Assembly (NCBI RefSeq): GCF_044344315.1
Contig: NZ_JBIJDC010000007.1
Span: 9,303-73,302, forward strand
Source: Zoogloea sp044344315
GTDB lineage: Bacteria > Pseudomonadota > Gammaproteobacteria > Burkholderiales > Rhodocyclaceae
DNA: 64,000 nt
Direction: 5' to 3'
In this document: in pieces, positions 48,792 through 57,747 of the stretch
How positions within the stretch are numbered: position 1 is the stretch's first letter
How the letters are laid out: each line of letters begins with the position of its first letter
Translations under genes and position numbers: made by a program
The notes under the pieces: model-generated
Seen by the model: the letters and a program-made list of their open reading frames with translations, nothing else
Database searches by the model: none
Told to the model about the DNA's origin: nothing

Positions 48792-49988
48792 TTACAGGCC
48801 CAGCAGATTCACCGCATGGTGGCCGATCATCCATTCCTCGTTGGTGGGCACCACCAGGACTTCGATCTTGCTGTCCCGGGCATGGATGCGGGTGGCGTGG
48901 CGTTCGTTGGCGGCAGGGTAGAGAGACAAGCCGGTCCATGCCAGCCACTCGGCGATGCGGGCGCGCACTGGCGCCGCGTGTTCGCCGATGCCGCCGGTGA
49001 ACACCAGCGCATCGAGGCCCCCGGCAGCCATGCTGAGCTGGCCGATCATGCAGGCCGCACGGTAGCAGAACAGTTCGATGGCTTCCTTGGCCGATTCCTC
49101 ATCCGATTCCAGCAGCGCCCGCATGTCCTGGCTGATGCCGGATACGCCCAGCAGGCCTGACTGCTTGTAGAGCAGGTTGCTCAGGGCTTTTGCATCCATC
49201 CCCTTCTGCTCCACCAGGTGCAGGATCACGCCGGGGTCCAGGCTGCCGGTGCGGGTGCCCATCATCAGGCCGTCCACTGCGGTGAAGCCCATGCTGGTGT
49301 CCCGTGACTGGCCATCCCGCAGGGCACACATGCTGGCGCCGTTGCCCAGGTGGGCGATGACGATGCCGCTCCGTGCCTTCTCCTCACCCAGCAGGTCGGG
49401 CAGCTGGCGCGACACGAATTCGTAAGACAGGCCGTGAAAGCCGTAGCGCTTGATGCCCTCATTGGTCAGCGCGCGGGGGATGGGGAAGCGGCTCGCCACC
49501 GGCAGGCGGGTACGGTGGAAGGCAGTGTCGAAGCAGCCCACCTGGCGCACGTTGGGCATCAGGCCGAAGAGCAGCTTGATGGCGCGCAGGTTGTGGGGCT
49601 GGTGCAGGGGCGCCAGCGGAATCAGCGTTTCAAGTTCCGTCACCACTTCTGGCGTCAGCACCACGGGGGCGCCGTAGTGATCACCGCCGTGCACGATGCG
49701 GTGGCCGGCTGCCACGATGTCCACGCCCGGGCTGTGGCGGTTGATCCAGCCGAAGATGAACTCCAGGGCCAGGCGGTGCTGGCCATTCTGGTCGGTGCCC
49801 TCCGGCACGCTGAGCGCCTCGGTGAAGCGCTCGCCGCTGTGGGTGTCCTTGGCGTGCATCAGCGGCTCGGCGCCGATGCCTTCCACCTGGCCCGACAGGC
49901 GCGGCGTATCGGCCAGGCGCGGGGTCATGGGGAACAGGGCGAACTTCAGGCTCGAAGATCCTGCGTTGAGGATCAGAACGGCTTTCAT
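48792..49988 (-). CDS. ackA: Acetate kinase
   Basis: 398 aa. ILNAGSSSLKFALF is the N-terminal nucleotide motif. HRIVHGGDHYGAP, GCFDTAFH, AHLGNGASMCALRDGQSRDTSMGFT and FTGGIGEHAAPVRARI are conserved acetokinase blocks. It interconverts acetyl phosphate and acetate. It overlaps the upstream MaoC-Pta gene by 4 nt, so both enzymes of the acyl-CoA/acetate route are made together. Confidence 0.96.
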   Translation of the reverse strand: MKAVLILNAGSSSLKFALFPMTPRLADTPRLSGQVEGIGAEPLMHAKDTHSGERFTEALSVPEGTDQNGQHRLALEFIFGWINRHSPGVDIVAAGHRIVHGGDHYGAPVVLTPEVVTELETLIPLAPLHQPHNLRAIKLLFGLMPNVRQVGCFDTAFHRTRLPVASRFPIPRALTNEGIKRYGFHGLSYEFVSRQLPDLLGEEKARSGIVIAHLGNGASMCALRDGQSRDTSMGFTAVDGLMMGTRTGSLDPGVILHLVEQKGMDAKALSNLLYKQSGLLGVSGISQDMRALLESDEESAKEAIELFCYRAACMIGQLSMAAGGLDALVFTGGIGEHAAPVRARIAEWLAWTGLSLYPAANERHATRIHARDSKIEVLVVPTNEEWMIGHHAVNLLGL

Positions 49989-51397
49989 AGACGGACTCCA
50001 AGGCGACGTTTGTGGGCCATGAGCTGTGCGATGGCACAGGAGGCGGTTCGGGTTTCGGCGGTATCGGCGCGGCTGGTGAGCACGATGGGCACCCGGGCAC
50101 CCAGCACCACGCCGGCCATCAGGGCGTCGGCGAGGTATTCGAGCTGCTTGGCCATCATGTTGCCGGACTCCAGGTCGGGCACCATCAGGATGTCAGCCTG
50201 GCCGGCCACGGCCGAACGGATGCCCTTGGTCTTGGCGGCCACCAGGGACACGGCGTTGTCGAAGGCCAGCGGGCCATCCAGCAGGCCGCCCTTGATCTGG
50301 CCGCGGTCGGCCATCTTGCACAGGGCGGCGGCATCGAGGGTCGAGCGGATCTTCTCATTGACCGTTTCAACCGCCGACAGGATGGCCACCTTCGGTTCGG
50401 GCACGCCCATCATGATCGCCAGTTCGATGGCGTTCTGGATGATGTGCACCTTGTCGGCCAGGGTCGGTTCGATGTTGATGGCCGCATCGGTGATCAGCAG
50501 CGGGTGAGGGTAGGTGGGCACATCGGCCATGAACACATGGGACAGGCGCCGCGCCGTGCGCAGGCCGGTCTCCTTGGCCACCACCTCGCTCATCAGCTCG
50601 TCGGTATGCAGCGAGCCCTTCATCAGGGCCTCCACCTCGCCGTTGCGGGCAAGGCGCACGGCGGTCTCGGCGGAGGCGTGGCTGTGGGGCACGTCGATGA
50701 TGCGCACGCCGCGCAGGTCGATGCCGTCGCGGGCCGCCACTTCGCGGATCTTGCTCTCCGGGCCGACCAGCACCGGAATCACCAGCCCGGCATCGCGGGC
50801 CTGGATGGGGCCGCGCAGGGACTCGGTATCACAGGGGTGGGCCACGGCGATGGGGATGGGCTCCATGCCCTTGGTCATCTCCAGCACGTGGAGATAGCGC
50901 TGCTGGCGGTCGGAGATGGTGATCCCCGGCAGGGCCATGCGCGGGCGCTTGATCTTCTCGGTGGGGGCCATCACCTCGGCGGTGCCGTCGATGACTTTCA
51001 GCCCGTCCTGGTTGACGCACTGGCAGTCGAGCAGCAGGTGGTGGTTGTGCTCGAAGCGCTGGGTACAGGTGATGGTGACGGTGAGCGTGTCACCAATGGT
51101 GATGGGGCGCCAGAACTTGAGGGTCTGGCCCACATAGACAGTGCCCGGTCCCGGAAACTCGGTGCCGAGAATGGAGGAAATCAGCACGCTGCCCCACATG
51201 GAGTGGCCGACCACCTCCCGGAACTGGCTGGATCGGGCAAACTCCGGGTCCACGTGGGTCGGGTTCACGTCGCCCGACATCACCGCGAAAAGGTGGATGT
51301 CTTCGGGGCGCAGGGTGCGAACCAACAGCGCGGAGTCGCCCACGGCGATCTCGTCAAATGTCCGGTTCTGGATGAAATCGCGAGCTTCGGTTGTCAT
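49985..51397 (-). CDS. MaoC-like hydratase/phosphate acetyltransferase fusion
   Basis: 470 aa. Residues 1-150 are a MaoC hot-dog domain (LFAVMSGDVNPTHVDPEFARSSQF, then GHSMWGSVLISSILGTEFPGPGTVYVGQTLKF), where Asp-x4-His forms the hydratase site. Residues 165-470 are a phosphate acetyl/butyryltransferase (HPCDTESLRGPIQARDAGLVIPVLVG, DILMVPDLESGNMMAKQL). The fusion is known as bifunctional enoyl-CoA hydratase/phosphate acetyltransferase. It may link short hydroxyacyl-CoA metabolism to acyl phosphates. It is first in the operon with ackA. Confidence 0.93.
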   Translation of the reverse strand: MTTEARDFIQNRTFDEIAVGDSALLVRTLRPEDIHLFAVMSGDVNPTHVDPEFARSSQFREVVGHSMWGSVLISSILGTEFPGPGTVYVGQTLKFWRPITIGDTLTVTITCTQRFEHNHHLLLDCQCVNQDGLKVIDGTAEVMAPTEKIKRPRMALPGITISDRQQRYLHVLEMTKGMEPIPIAVAHPCDTESLRGPIQARDAGLVIPVLVGPESKIREVAARDGIDLRGVRIIDVPHSHASAETAVRLARNGEVEALMKGSLHTDELMSEVVAKETGLRTARRLSHVFMADVPTYPHPLLITDAAINIEPTLADKVHIIQNAIELAIMMGVPEPKVAILSAVETVNEKIRSTLDAAALCKMADRGQIKGGLLDGPLAFDNAVSLVAAKTKGIRSAVAGQADILMVPDLESGNMMAKQLEYLADALMAGVVLGARVPIVLTSRADTAETRTASCAIAQLMAHKRRLGVRL

Positions 51398-51412
51398 GGT
51401 GTGTCCTGAGGT

Positions 51413-51489
51413 TGCAATGCAGCATGAGCAATTCTACGGAAAGGCCCTTTGGGAACTTTAGCATTAGATCAAATGAGTGCTGCATTGCA
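51413..51489. promoter_or_regulatory. Long-spaced inverted repeat in the pta/glmU divergent promoter
   Basis: TGCAATGCAGCA at 51413-51424 and its exact reverse complement TGCTGCATTGCA at 51478-51489, 53 bp apart, lie in the divergent region 15-90 bp upstream of the MaoC-Pta start. The spacing of the arm starts (65 bp, about six helical turns) suits binding of two regulator dimers with looping. The TGC-rich arms resemble PhaR-type sites, but that is a guess. Confidence 0.55.
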
Positions 51490-51601
51490 TCACTGACACT
51501 GAAATTGTGGCGGTATGTAATCCGAGAACTGCGCCGCAAAGCCGCAAAATGCCCCATGCTAGAATTTGTGGAATTGTCATCTCACCCTATCAAGGGCTCT
51601 T

Positions 51602-52963
51602 ATGGAAGTGATCGTACTGGCCGCCGGCCAAGGTAAGCGCATGCGTTCGGTGTTGCCCAAGGTCTTGCAGCCCCTGGCGGCCAAGCCCATGCTGGCCCAT
51701 GTCCTGGATACCGCTCGCATCCTTGAGGCGCGGCGCATCGTGGTGGTGTACGGCCACGGTGGCGAAGTGGTGCGCGAAGCGCTTGATGCCCCCGACCTGG
51801 CCTGGGCCCGGCAGGACCCGCCCCAGGGCACCGGTCATGCAGTGCAGCAAGCCATGCCCCTGGTGGACGACGGCGACACCGCCCTGATCCTCTACGGTGA
51901 CGTGCCCCTGATCGGCGTGCCCACCCTGCAGCGGCTGATGGCTGCCGCCAGCGACACCACCCTGGCGCTCCTCACCGTGTCCATGGACAACCCCGCCGGT
52001 TACGGCCGCATCCTGCGCGATGGCGCCGGCAAGGTCACCCGCATCGTCGAAGAGAAGGACGCCACCGCCGACGAGCGCCGCGTCCAGGAAGTGAACACCG
52101 GCATCCTCGCCGCCCCGGTCGCCCGCCTGCGCCAGTGGCTGGGCAACTTGAAAAACGACAACGCCCAGGGCGAGTACTACCTCACCGACATCATCGCCAT
52201 GGCCGTAGCCGACGGCCTGGAAGTCGTTACCACCCAGCCCGACGCCTTCGAGGAAACCCTGGGCGTCAACAACAAGACCCAGCTCGCCGAACTCGAACGC
52301 ATCCACCAGCGCAACATCGCCCGCAGCCTCACCGACGCCGGCGTCACCGTCATCGACCCGGCCCGCCTCGACGTGCGTGGCAGCCTCGAATGTGGCCGCG
52401 ACGTGGAGATCGACATCAACTGCATCTTTGAAGGCAAGGTGGTGTTGGGCGACGGTGTGCGCATCGGCGCCAACTGCATCGTGCGCAACGCCACTCTCGG
52501 CGCCGGCACCCGAGTGGCCGCCTTCTCCCAGATCGAAGACACCACCATGGGCGAAGCCTGCATCATCGGCCCCTACGCCCGCACCCGCCCCGGCACCGTG
52601 CTCGGCAATGACGTGCACCTGGGCAACTTTGTCGAAGTCAAAAACAGCATCATCGCCGATCACTCCAAGGCCAACCACCTGGCCTACGTGGGCGACGCCG
52701 ACATCGGCCAGCGCGTCAATGTGGGCGCCGGCACCATCACCTGCAACTATGATGGCGCCAACAAGTTCCGCACCATCATCGAAGACGACGTCTTCATCGG
52801 CTCCGACACCCAGCTCGTCGCCCCTGTGCGCGTCGGCAAGGGCGCCACCCTGGGCGCCGGCACCACCCTCACCAAAGACGCCCCCGCCGAACAGCTCACC
52901 GTCTCCCGCGCCAGGCAGATGTCCCTGGCAGGCTGGCAGCGCCCGGTGAAAGTGAAGAAGTGA
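51602..52963 (+). CDS. glmU: Bifunctional GlcN-1-P acetyltransferase/UDP-GlcNAc pyrophosphorylase
   Basis: 453 aa. The uridylyltransferase domain starts VIVLAAGQGKRMRSVLPKVLQPLAAKPML, with QDPPQGTGHAVQQA and LYGDVPLI. From about residue 250 the left-handed beta-helix acetyltransferase domain follows, with FVEVKNSIIADHSKANHLAYVGDADIG and the catalytic His. It makes UDP-GlcNAc for peptidoglycan and LPS. The ATG at 51602 is chosen over an upstream in-frame ATG at 51566 because it gives the conserved N-terminus. Confidence 0.97.
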   Translation: MEVIVLAAGQGKRMRSVLPKVLQPLAAKPMLAHVLDTARILEARRIVVVYGHGGEVVREALDAPDLAWARQDPPQGTGHAVQQAMPLVDDGDTALILYGDVPLIGVPTLQRLMAAASDTTLALLTVSMDNPAGYGRILRDGAGKVTRIVEEKDATADERRVQEVNTGILAAPVARLRQWLGNLKNDNAQGEYYLTDIIAMAVADGLEVVTTQPDAFEETLGVNNKTQLAELERIHQRNIARSLTDAGVTVIDPARLDVRGSLECGRDVEIDINCIFEGKVVLGDGVRIGANCIVRNATLGAGTRVAAFSQIEDTTMGEACIIGPYARTRPGTVLGNDVHLGNFVEVKNSIIADHSKANHLAYVGDADIGQRVNVGAGTITCNYDGANKFRTIIEDDVFIGSDTQLVAPVRVGKGATLGAGTTLTKDAPAEQLTVSRARQMSLAGWQRPVKVKK

Positions 52964-52984
52964 AGATTTCCGTTGGGGGCACCT

Positions 52985-53083
52985 GTAGGGGCGACTCTGT
53001 AGGGGCGACTTCAGTCGCCCACCCCGCGCCCATTGCAGGCATGCCGTTGATCGAAGTCCGTGGGCGACGGAAGTCGCCCCTAC
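52985..53083. repeat. REP-like interspersed element, copy B
   Basis: The same architecture as copy A: a partial head GTAGGGGCGACT (52985-52996), a full head starting 52999, a spacer with GGCATGCCGTTGATCGAAGT, and the inverted head GGGCGACGGAAGTCGCCC starting at 53062. It lies in the 184-bp gap between glmU and glmS. Two copies 4.3 kb apart in intergenic gaps indicate a dispersed family in this genome. Confidence 0.85.
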
Positions 53084-53147
53084 GCGAGGCCGACGGCTCC
53101 CCCCTCGCCTTGCCTTGACAACACCCAACATCTGAAAGGCCCCCACC

Positions 53148-54977
53148 ATGTGTGGCATCGTTACCGCCATTGCCCGTCGCAACATCGTTCCCGTGCTGCT
53201 CGAGGGCCTGCGCAAGCTCGAATACCGGGGCTATGACTCCGCCGGCCTCGCCGTGCTCAAGGACGGCAAGCTGCAGCGCCTGCGCGCAGTCGGCCGCGTC
53301 GCCGAGCTCGCCGCCCAGGCCGATGCCACCCACCTGAGCGCCGAGATCGGCATCGCCCACACCCGCTGGGCCACCCACGGCGTGCCCTCCGAGCGCAATG
53401 CCCACCCCCACATCTCCGCCGGCCTCGCCGTGGTGCACAACGGCATCATCGAAAACTTCGAAGCGCTGCGCACCCAACTGCGTGCCAAGGGCTACGCCTT
53501 CACTTCCGAGACCGACACCGAGGCCATCGCCCACCTGCTCCACGACACCCTCAAGACCACGCCCGACCTCTTCGACGCCGTGCGCGCCACCATCAGCCAG
53601 CTGATCGGCGCCTACGCCATCGGCGTGGTGAGCGAAGCCGAGCCCGACCGCGCCATCGTCGCCCGCAAGGGCTCGCCCCTGCTGCTGGGCATTGGCGAAG
53701 ACGGCCACTACGCCGCCTCCGACACCGCCGCCCTGCTGCAGGTCACCCGCAAGGTGGTGTACCTGGAAGACGGCGACGTGGCCGAACTCACCCTCGACGG
53801 CTACCGCGTCACCCTCGCCGACGGCACCCCCGTCGAGCGCCCGGTGAACATCTCCAGCCTGTCGGCCGACGCCGTCGAGCTGGGCAAGTACCGCCACTAC
53901 ATGCAGAAGGAGATCTTCGAGCAGCCCCAGGCCCTGGGCAATACCCTCGAAATGATCGCCGGCGGCGGCGGCATCTCCCCGCAGCTCTTCGGCACCGACG
54001 CCGTGGACATCTTCGGCGCCACCCGCCGCGTCCTCATCCTCGCCTGCGGCACCAGCTACCACGCCGGCCTCGTCGCCCGCTACTGGATCGAAGCCGTCTC
54101 CAAGCTCCAGTGCACCGTCGAGATCGCCAGCGAATACCGCTACCGCGAATCCGTGCCCGACCCGGAAACCCTGGTCGTCGTCATCTCCCAGTCCGGTGAA
54201 ACCGCCGACACCCTGGCCGCCCTCAAGTTTGCCAAGGGCCTGGGCATGACCAAGACCCTGGCCATCTGCAACGTGCCCGAGTCCGCCATCGTCCGCGAAA
54301 CCGCCCTGCGCTTCGTCACCCGCGCCGGCCCCGAGATCGGCGTCGCCTCCACCAAGGCCTTCACCACCCAGCTTGCCGCCCTGGCGCTCCTCACCCTGGC
54401 CCTGGCCAAGGTCAATGGCCGCCTCAGCGAACAGGCCGAAGCCGAACACCTCACCCAGCTGCGCCACCTCCCCGTGGCCGTCGCCAAGGTGGTCGAACTC
54501 GAACCCGAGATCGAACGCTGGGCCCAGCGCTTCGCCAACAAGCAGCACGCCCTCTTCCTGGGCCGGGGCATGCACTACCCCATCGCCCTCGAAGGCGCCC
54601 TCAAGCTCAAGGAAATCTCCTACATTCACGCCGAAGCCTACCCCGCCGGCGAGCTCAAGCACGGCCCCCTGGCCCTGGTGGACAAGGACATGCCCGTCAT
54701 CTCCGTGGCCCCCAACGACAGCCTGCTCGAAAAGCTCAAGAGCAACCTGCAGGAAGTAAAGGCCCGCGGCGGCGAGCTGTATGTGTTTGCCGACGCCGGC
54801 AGCGAGATCCCCGAAAGCGAAGGCGTGCACATCCTGCACCTGCCCGAACACTACGGCATGCTCTCCCCCATCCTCCACGTCATCCCCCTGCAACTGCTCA
54901 GCTACCACGCCGCGCTGGTGAAGGGCACGGATGTGGATAAGCCGCGGAACCTGGCGAAGAGTGTGACGGTGGAGTGA
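53148..54977 (+). CDS. glmS: Glutamine-fructose-6-phosphate aminotransferase
   Basis: 609 aa. Cys2 of MCGIVTAI is the glutaminase nucleophile, and HTRWATHGVPSERNAHPH is in the same domain. Two SIS domains hold CGTSYHAG, ISQSGETADTLAAL and ASTKAFTTQ, and the C-terminal PRNLAKSVTVE is intact. It makes glucosamine-6-P. It is downstream of glmU. No glmS ribozyme-like sequence was seen; RapZ, encoded at 0.9 kb, is a possible regulator. Confidence 0.97.
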   Translation: MCGIVTAIARRNIVPVLLEGLRKLEYRGYDSAGLAVLKDGKLQRLRAVGRVAELAAQADATHLSAEIGIAHTRWATHGVPSERNAHPHISAGLAVVHNGIIENFEALRTQLRAKGYAFTSETDTEAIAHLLHDTLKTTPDLFDAVRATISQLIGAYAIGVVSEAEPDRAIVARKGSPLLLGIGEDGHYAASDTAALLQVTRKVVYLEDGDVAELTLDGYRVTLADGTPVERPVNISSLSADAVELGKYRHYMQKEIFEQPQALGNTLEMIAGGGGISPQLFGTDAVDIFGATRRVLILACGTSYHAGLVARYWIEAVSKLQCTVEIASEYRYRESVPDPETLVVVISQSGETADTLAALKFAKGLGMTKTLAICNVPESAIVRETALRFVTRAGPEIGVASTKAFTTQLAALALLTLALAKVNGRLSEQAEAEHLTQLRHLPVAVAKVVELEPEIERWAQRFANKQHALFLGRGMHYPIALEGALKLKEISYIHAEAYPAGELKHGPLALVDKDMPVISVAPNDSLLEKLKSNLQEVKARGGELYVFADAGSEIPESEGVHILHLPEHYGMLSPILHVIPLQLLSYHAALVKGTDVDKPRNLAKSVTVE

Positions 54978-55068
54978 TCGGGCGGGGGCTAGCCATGTCA
55001 GCTTGTCGCCTTCGCCTTGCCTGATGCGCTGAGCGGGTCAGGCTGGATGAGAGCTTGGTTCGTTAAAG

Positions 55069-55090
55069 CGCCCGGTGATCCGGGCGTTTT
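55069..55090 (+). terminator. Intrinsic terminator downstream of glmS
   Basis: CGCCCGG-TGAT-CCGGGCG, a perfect 7-bp stem with a tetraloop, is followed by TTTT. It lies about 90 bp after the glmS stop and marks the end of the conserved block before the accessory island. Confidence 0.8.
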
Positions 55091-55161
55091 GACGTTCTTG
55101 GGGGGCGGTAGGTTGGTTGTCTGCTGTTCGGCCGAAGCGGTCACGCGCAGCAGCAGGCGAG

Positions 55162-55204
55162 GCAGTCCGCTTAAGGCTGATATCAGCCGTTCATCACGGA
55201 CTGC
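55162..55204. repeat. Nested palindrome in the glmS-downstream gap
   Basis: Outer arms GCAGTCCG (55162-55169) and CGGACTGC (55197-55204) enclose the perfect 14-bp palindrome GGCTGATATCAGCC (55175-55188). The 405-bp gap 54978-55382 otherwise holds only the glmS terminator and no gene that I can support. Confidence 0.6.
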
Positions 55205-55382
55205 TTGGTGAGCCTAAAGTATGGGAAGGTCAGGCTGGAAGAGGACGACAGATCTCTCGGCTCGAACGGAACGGGCTGCATAAGGTTGGCAAAAGGTGCG
55301 GTTTGCAGTCACGCGGTTCAGCCTCGGAGCCCAGTGGTTTCTTGGATAGACTGATAGAAATTCCAGAAAAAAGTATATAAGC

Positions 55383-56267
55383 ATGATTGGTGAAATTCTA
55401 GGCGCTCTGAACATAATCGAAAAAGCCGGGCGGTTCATTGAGTGGGTTCGGAAGACTCGAAAACCCCCTACTGAATCTGTCAGTAGTCGATTTATCCAGC
55501 TCTTTGAGAGCCATGACGTTCATCGAAACCAGATTCCACGGTTTTTCGGTCATGGCCTAACCATAAAGGATGTTCAGAACGAGGCAGCGCTTCTTGACAA
55601 GCTCAATGAGCCTGTACTTGATGCGGCTTGTTGTCTTTTTGGTGTGCGCCGTGAATGGCTGGAAGGTGCGGAATCTCAAGTTTATCCCTGCCATGATTTT
55701 TACAAGCATCCCGAAGATGTGGCTCCCTTTCTGAAAGCGTTAAAAGTCAAGAATCCGGATGGTAGCCTGGACGGTGTATTGGTCGCCCTAGCAGAGAAGC
55801 GGGATAATGCACTAGTCATCCTTAGGGAGGTGGTCGGAGAGGTTGGTGACAAACCCATCTATCGATATCACCTGTGCAACAACTGGTTGTTCGACTACTG
55901 GAAGTCTCGGGCTTACCTGACGGCCTTCGTTGCAATTGCCTGGAAGCATGGCGTCCACATTCAGGGGGGGGCCTTGCCATCGAAGGAAATAAAGCGGATC
56001 GCAGAAGGAGAAGCGTTGCTTGTTTCTGAAGATGGAAATGCGCTGGGCCGATACGGAAAACTTTGGCATCCAGAGGATATGGCGCTAAAGCCGGACGATT
56101 ACTTGGCAGGCATCGATCCAGAACTTAAGGGTTTCGGGGTGAAAGCAGCCTTGAGCCTCTGGCTCGAACTCGAAGAAAAGGGATACATGAGTACGGGGCT
56201 GCCTATGTACCCAAGGGAGAACATCCGCGCTTCGTTTGAGCAAGCCCTCGGCAAATTTAAACCCTAG
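55383..56267 (+). CDS. Unrecognised protein, accessory island
   Basis: 294 aa, soluble, with no signal peptide or membrane helix. I do not recognise the family. An N-terminal helix (IGEILGALNIIEKAGRFIEWVRK) is followed by FFESHDVHRNQIPRFFGHGLTIKDVQ-like sequence and LDAACCLFGVRREWLEGA, which together resemble a compact helical, possibly helix-turn-helix, module. Codon use is visibly more A/T-rich than that of glmS or the 5' neighbours, suggesting transfer. There is no clear ribosome site before the ATG, and a TATATAA run sits directly upstream, so the start is uncertain. It stands alone between glmS and an IS3-family remnant. Confidence 0.7.
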   Translation: MIGEILGALNIIEKAGRFIEWVRKTRKPPTESVSSRFIQLFESHDVHRNQIPRFFGHGLTIKDVQNEAALLDKLNEPVLDAACCLFGVRREWLEGAESQVYPCHDFYKHPEDVAPFLKALKVKNPDGSLDGVLVALAEKRDNALVILREVVGEVGDKPIYRYHLCNNWLFDYWKSRAYLTAFVAIAWKHGVHIQGGALPSKEIKRIAEGEALLVSEDGNALGRYGKLWHPEDMALKPDDYLAGIDPELKGFGVKAALSLWLELEEKGYMSTGLPMYPRENIRASFEQALGKFKP

Positions 56268-56564
56268 GGAGACGTTGAACAAATCCCCTTCCAAACGCTC
56301 CCGAGCGAGTTTCCGGCCAAGTCCATTCAAACATGCTGGCCTCCAAGCATCAAAAGACCGATTTTCGAGGAACATGCTTCCGATTTCACCGCTCAGGACG
56401 TACCTCGGGCGTTCATCCCCGGAATGCGCTTTTGGGCGAGCAGCAAATTGGCGAAGCCAAACAGCGAGAAGAGTTGCGCCTCGTTCCGGAGGCCGCGCCC
56501 GAGGCGAGCCCCCCCAGGTCGACAAAGGCCTCCTGAGGTACTGGCGTTTGTGCCTGTGCCGCCG
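56268..56564. other. Intergenic stretch, no gene seen
   Basis: Between the unrecognised gene and the left end of the IS. Both strands are open in short frames, but none has a recognisable domain or a plausible start. The abrupt change to GC-rich sequence from about 56400 suggests debris of another mobile element; I cannot name it. Confidence 0.4.
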
Positions 56565-56594
56565 TGTATTGACCCAGTAAAACCCTGCTCAGGT
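56565..56594. repeat. IS3-family left terminal inverted repeat
   Basis: It begins TGTATTGACCCAG and ends CAGGT. Over 30 bases it matches the reverse complement of the right end (57746-57775) apart from a few substitutions and a one-base gap. Confidence 0.85.
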
Positions 56595-56617
56595 GTTAAC
56601 CTTGAAAGGAACGACAC

Positions 56618-56931
56618 ATGAGTACGGCGATGGAAGAAGAAATCAAACGTTGGACAGCCAAGCGCAAGAGCACGTTGGTGATGGAGATCCTGCAGGGTAA
56701 GACGACGGTAGCGGAGGCCAGCCGTGCGTACGATCTGCCCCCGTCGGAGATTGAGACCTGGATCGACGAGGCCCGACGGGGCATGGAGAACGCGTTGCGT
56801 GCCAACCCGCTGGACATCCGGGAGCAGTACGAGAAACAGATCGAGCAGCTCCAGGAAGCCTACGGAGAAGCGATGCTGGAGCTGCGTGCCAGAGAAAATT
56901 GCAGTCCCTGTTGGGCGAGGACGAGAAGTGA
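56618..56931 (+). pseudogene. IS3-family orfA (frameshifted)
   Basis: MSTAMEEEIKRWTAKRKSTLVMEILQGKTTVAEASRAYDLPPSEIETWIDEA is a helix-turn-helix OrfA N-terminus, followed by a leucine-zipper-like helix. Near 56895 (AGAGAAAATTGC) one A appears to be missing. Restoring it continues the protein as REKLQSLLGEDEK and ends at TGA 56929-56931, overlapping the orfB GTG at 56928. As it stands the frame runs on into noise. Confidence 0.8.
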
Positions 56932-57747
56932 TCGAGACGATCCGCCAGGGACTCAAGGAAGAAGGGATCGTCGTCTCGATCAGTCAGCTGTGCCGGTGGT
57001 TTGAAGTACCCCGTCGGACGTTCTACTACCAGTCGGTGAAGGCGCCGCCGAAGGTTCAACCCCGCTTTGCCGAACCGATCAAGGCGATGATCGAGGACAA
57101 CCCGTCCTTTGGCTACCGGACGGTGGCCCACCTGCTGGGGCTCAACAAGAACACGGTGCAGCGGGTGTTCCAGCTGCGCGGCTGGCAGGTCAGGAAGCGC
57201 CTGGTCGGGTTTCGGCTGCGGATTGAGGCTCGGCGCCCAAGGGCATCCCAGCCCAACGAGAACGCTGGGCGACGGATCTATGCCGTGTTTGGGCGGGCCA
57301 TGATGGCTGGGCGACGCTGGCACCAGTGACTGCTTCAGCCGGGAGTTGCTGGGCTGGCACGTCTCTCGGAGCGGCAAATCCCGCACCACTGAAAGCGCGC
57401 TGGCGCGGGCCCTGATCGCGCGCTTCGGTACGCTGAGGCGCGTGAAGGAGCCCTTCCTGCTGCGTTCGGACAACGGCCTGGTCTTCACCAGCCGCAGTTA
57501 CACGGCGCTGGTCAAAAGCTATGGCCTGAAGCAGGAATTCATCACGCCCTATACCTCGCAGCAGAACGGCCTGGTGGAGCGGATGATCCGGACGCTGAAA
57601 GAGCAGTGTATCCACCGCCACCGCTTCGAAACCCTGCAGCACGCCAGCCGCGTGATCGGCGACTGGATCCAGTTCTACAACCACCAACGGCCCCATCAGG
57701 CCCTGGAGATGAAGACACCCGCTGAGGCATTCGCTTTAGCGGCGTGA
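56928..57747 (+). pseudogene. IS3-family orfB transposase (two frameshifts)
   Basis: A DDE integrase in three frames. First, VIETIRQGLKEEGIVVSISQLCRWFEVPRRTFYYQ up to SQPNEN (to about 57263). Second, RWATDLCRVWAGHDGWATLAPV (about 57263-57322), holding the first Asp. Third, DCFSRELLGWHVSRSGKS to the end, holding the second Asp (RSDNGLVF) and the Glu (GLVERMIRTLKEQ). Each change is a loss of one base modulo three, so catalytic residues survive but are not in one frame. Sequencing error cannot be excluded for either site. Confidence 0.82.

Noticed and set aside
53084..53147. glmS ribozyme upstream of glmS
   Set aside because: Only about 60 bp separate the REP element from the start and no ribozyme core is visible; glmS ribozymes are a Gram-positive feature.
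52896..54908. A 670-codon open frame opposite glmS
   Set aside because: Val/Gly/Asp-rich repeat-like translation produced by codon bias of glmS; not a repeat protein.
56085..56525. Minus-strand frame overlapping the unrecognised gene and its downstream gap
   Set aside because: No domain, Arg-rich, and partly antisense to a better-supported gene.
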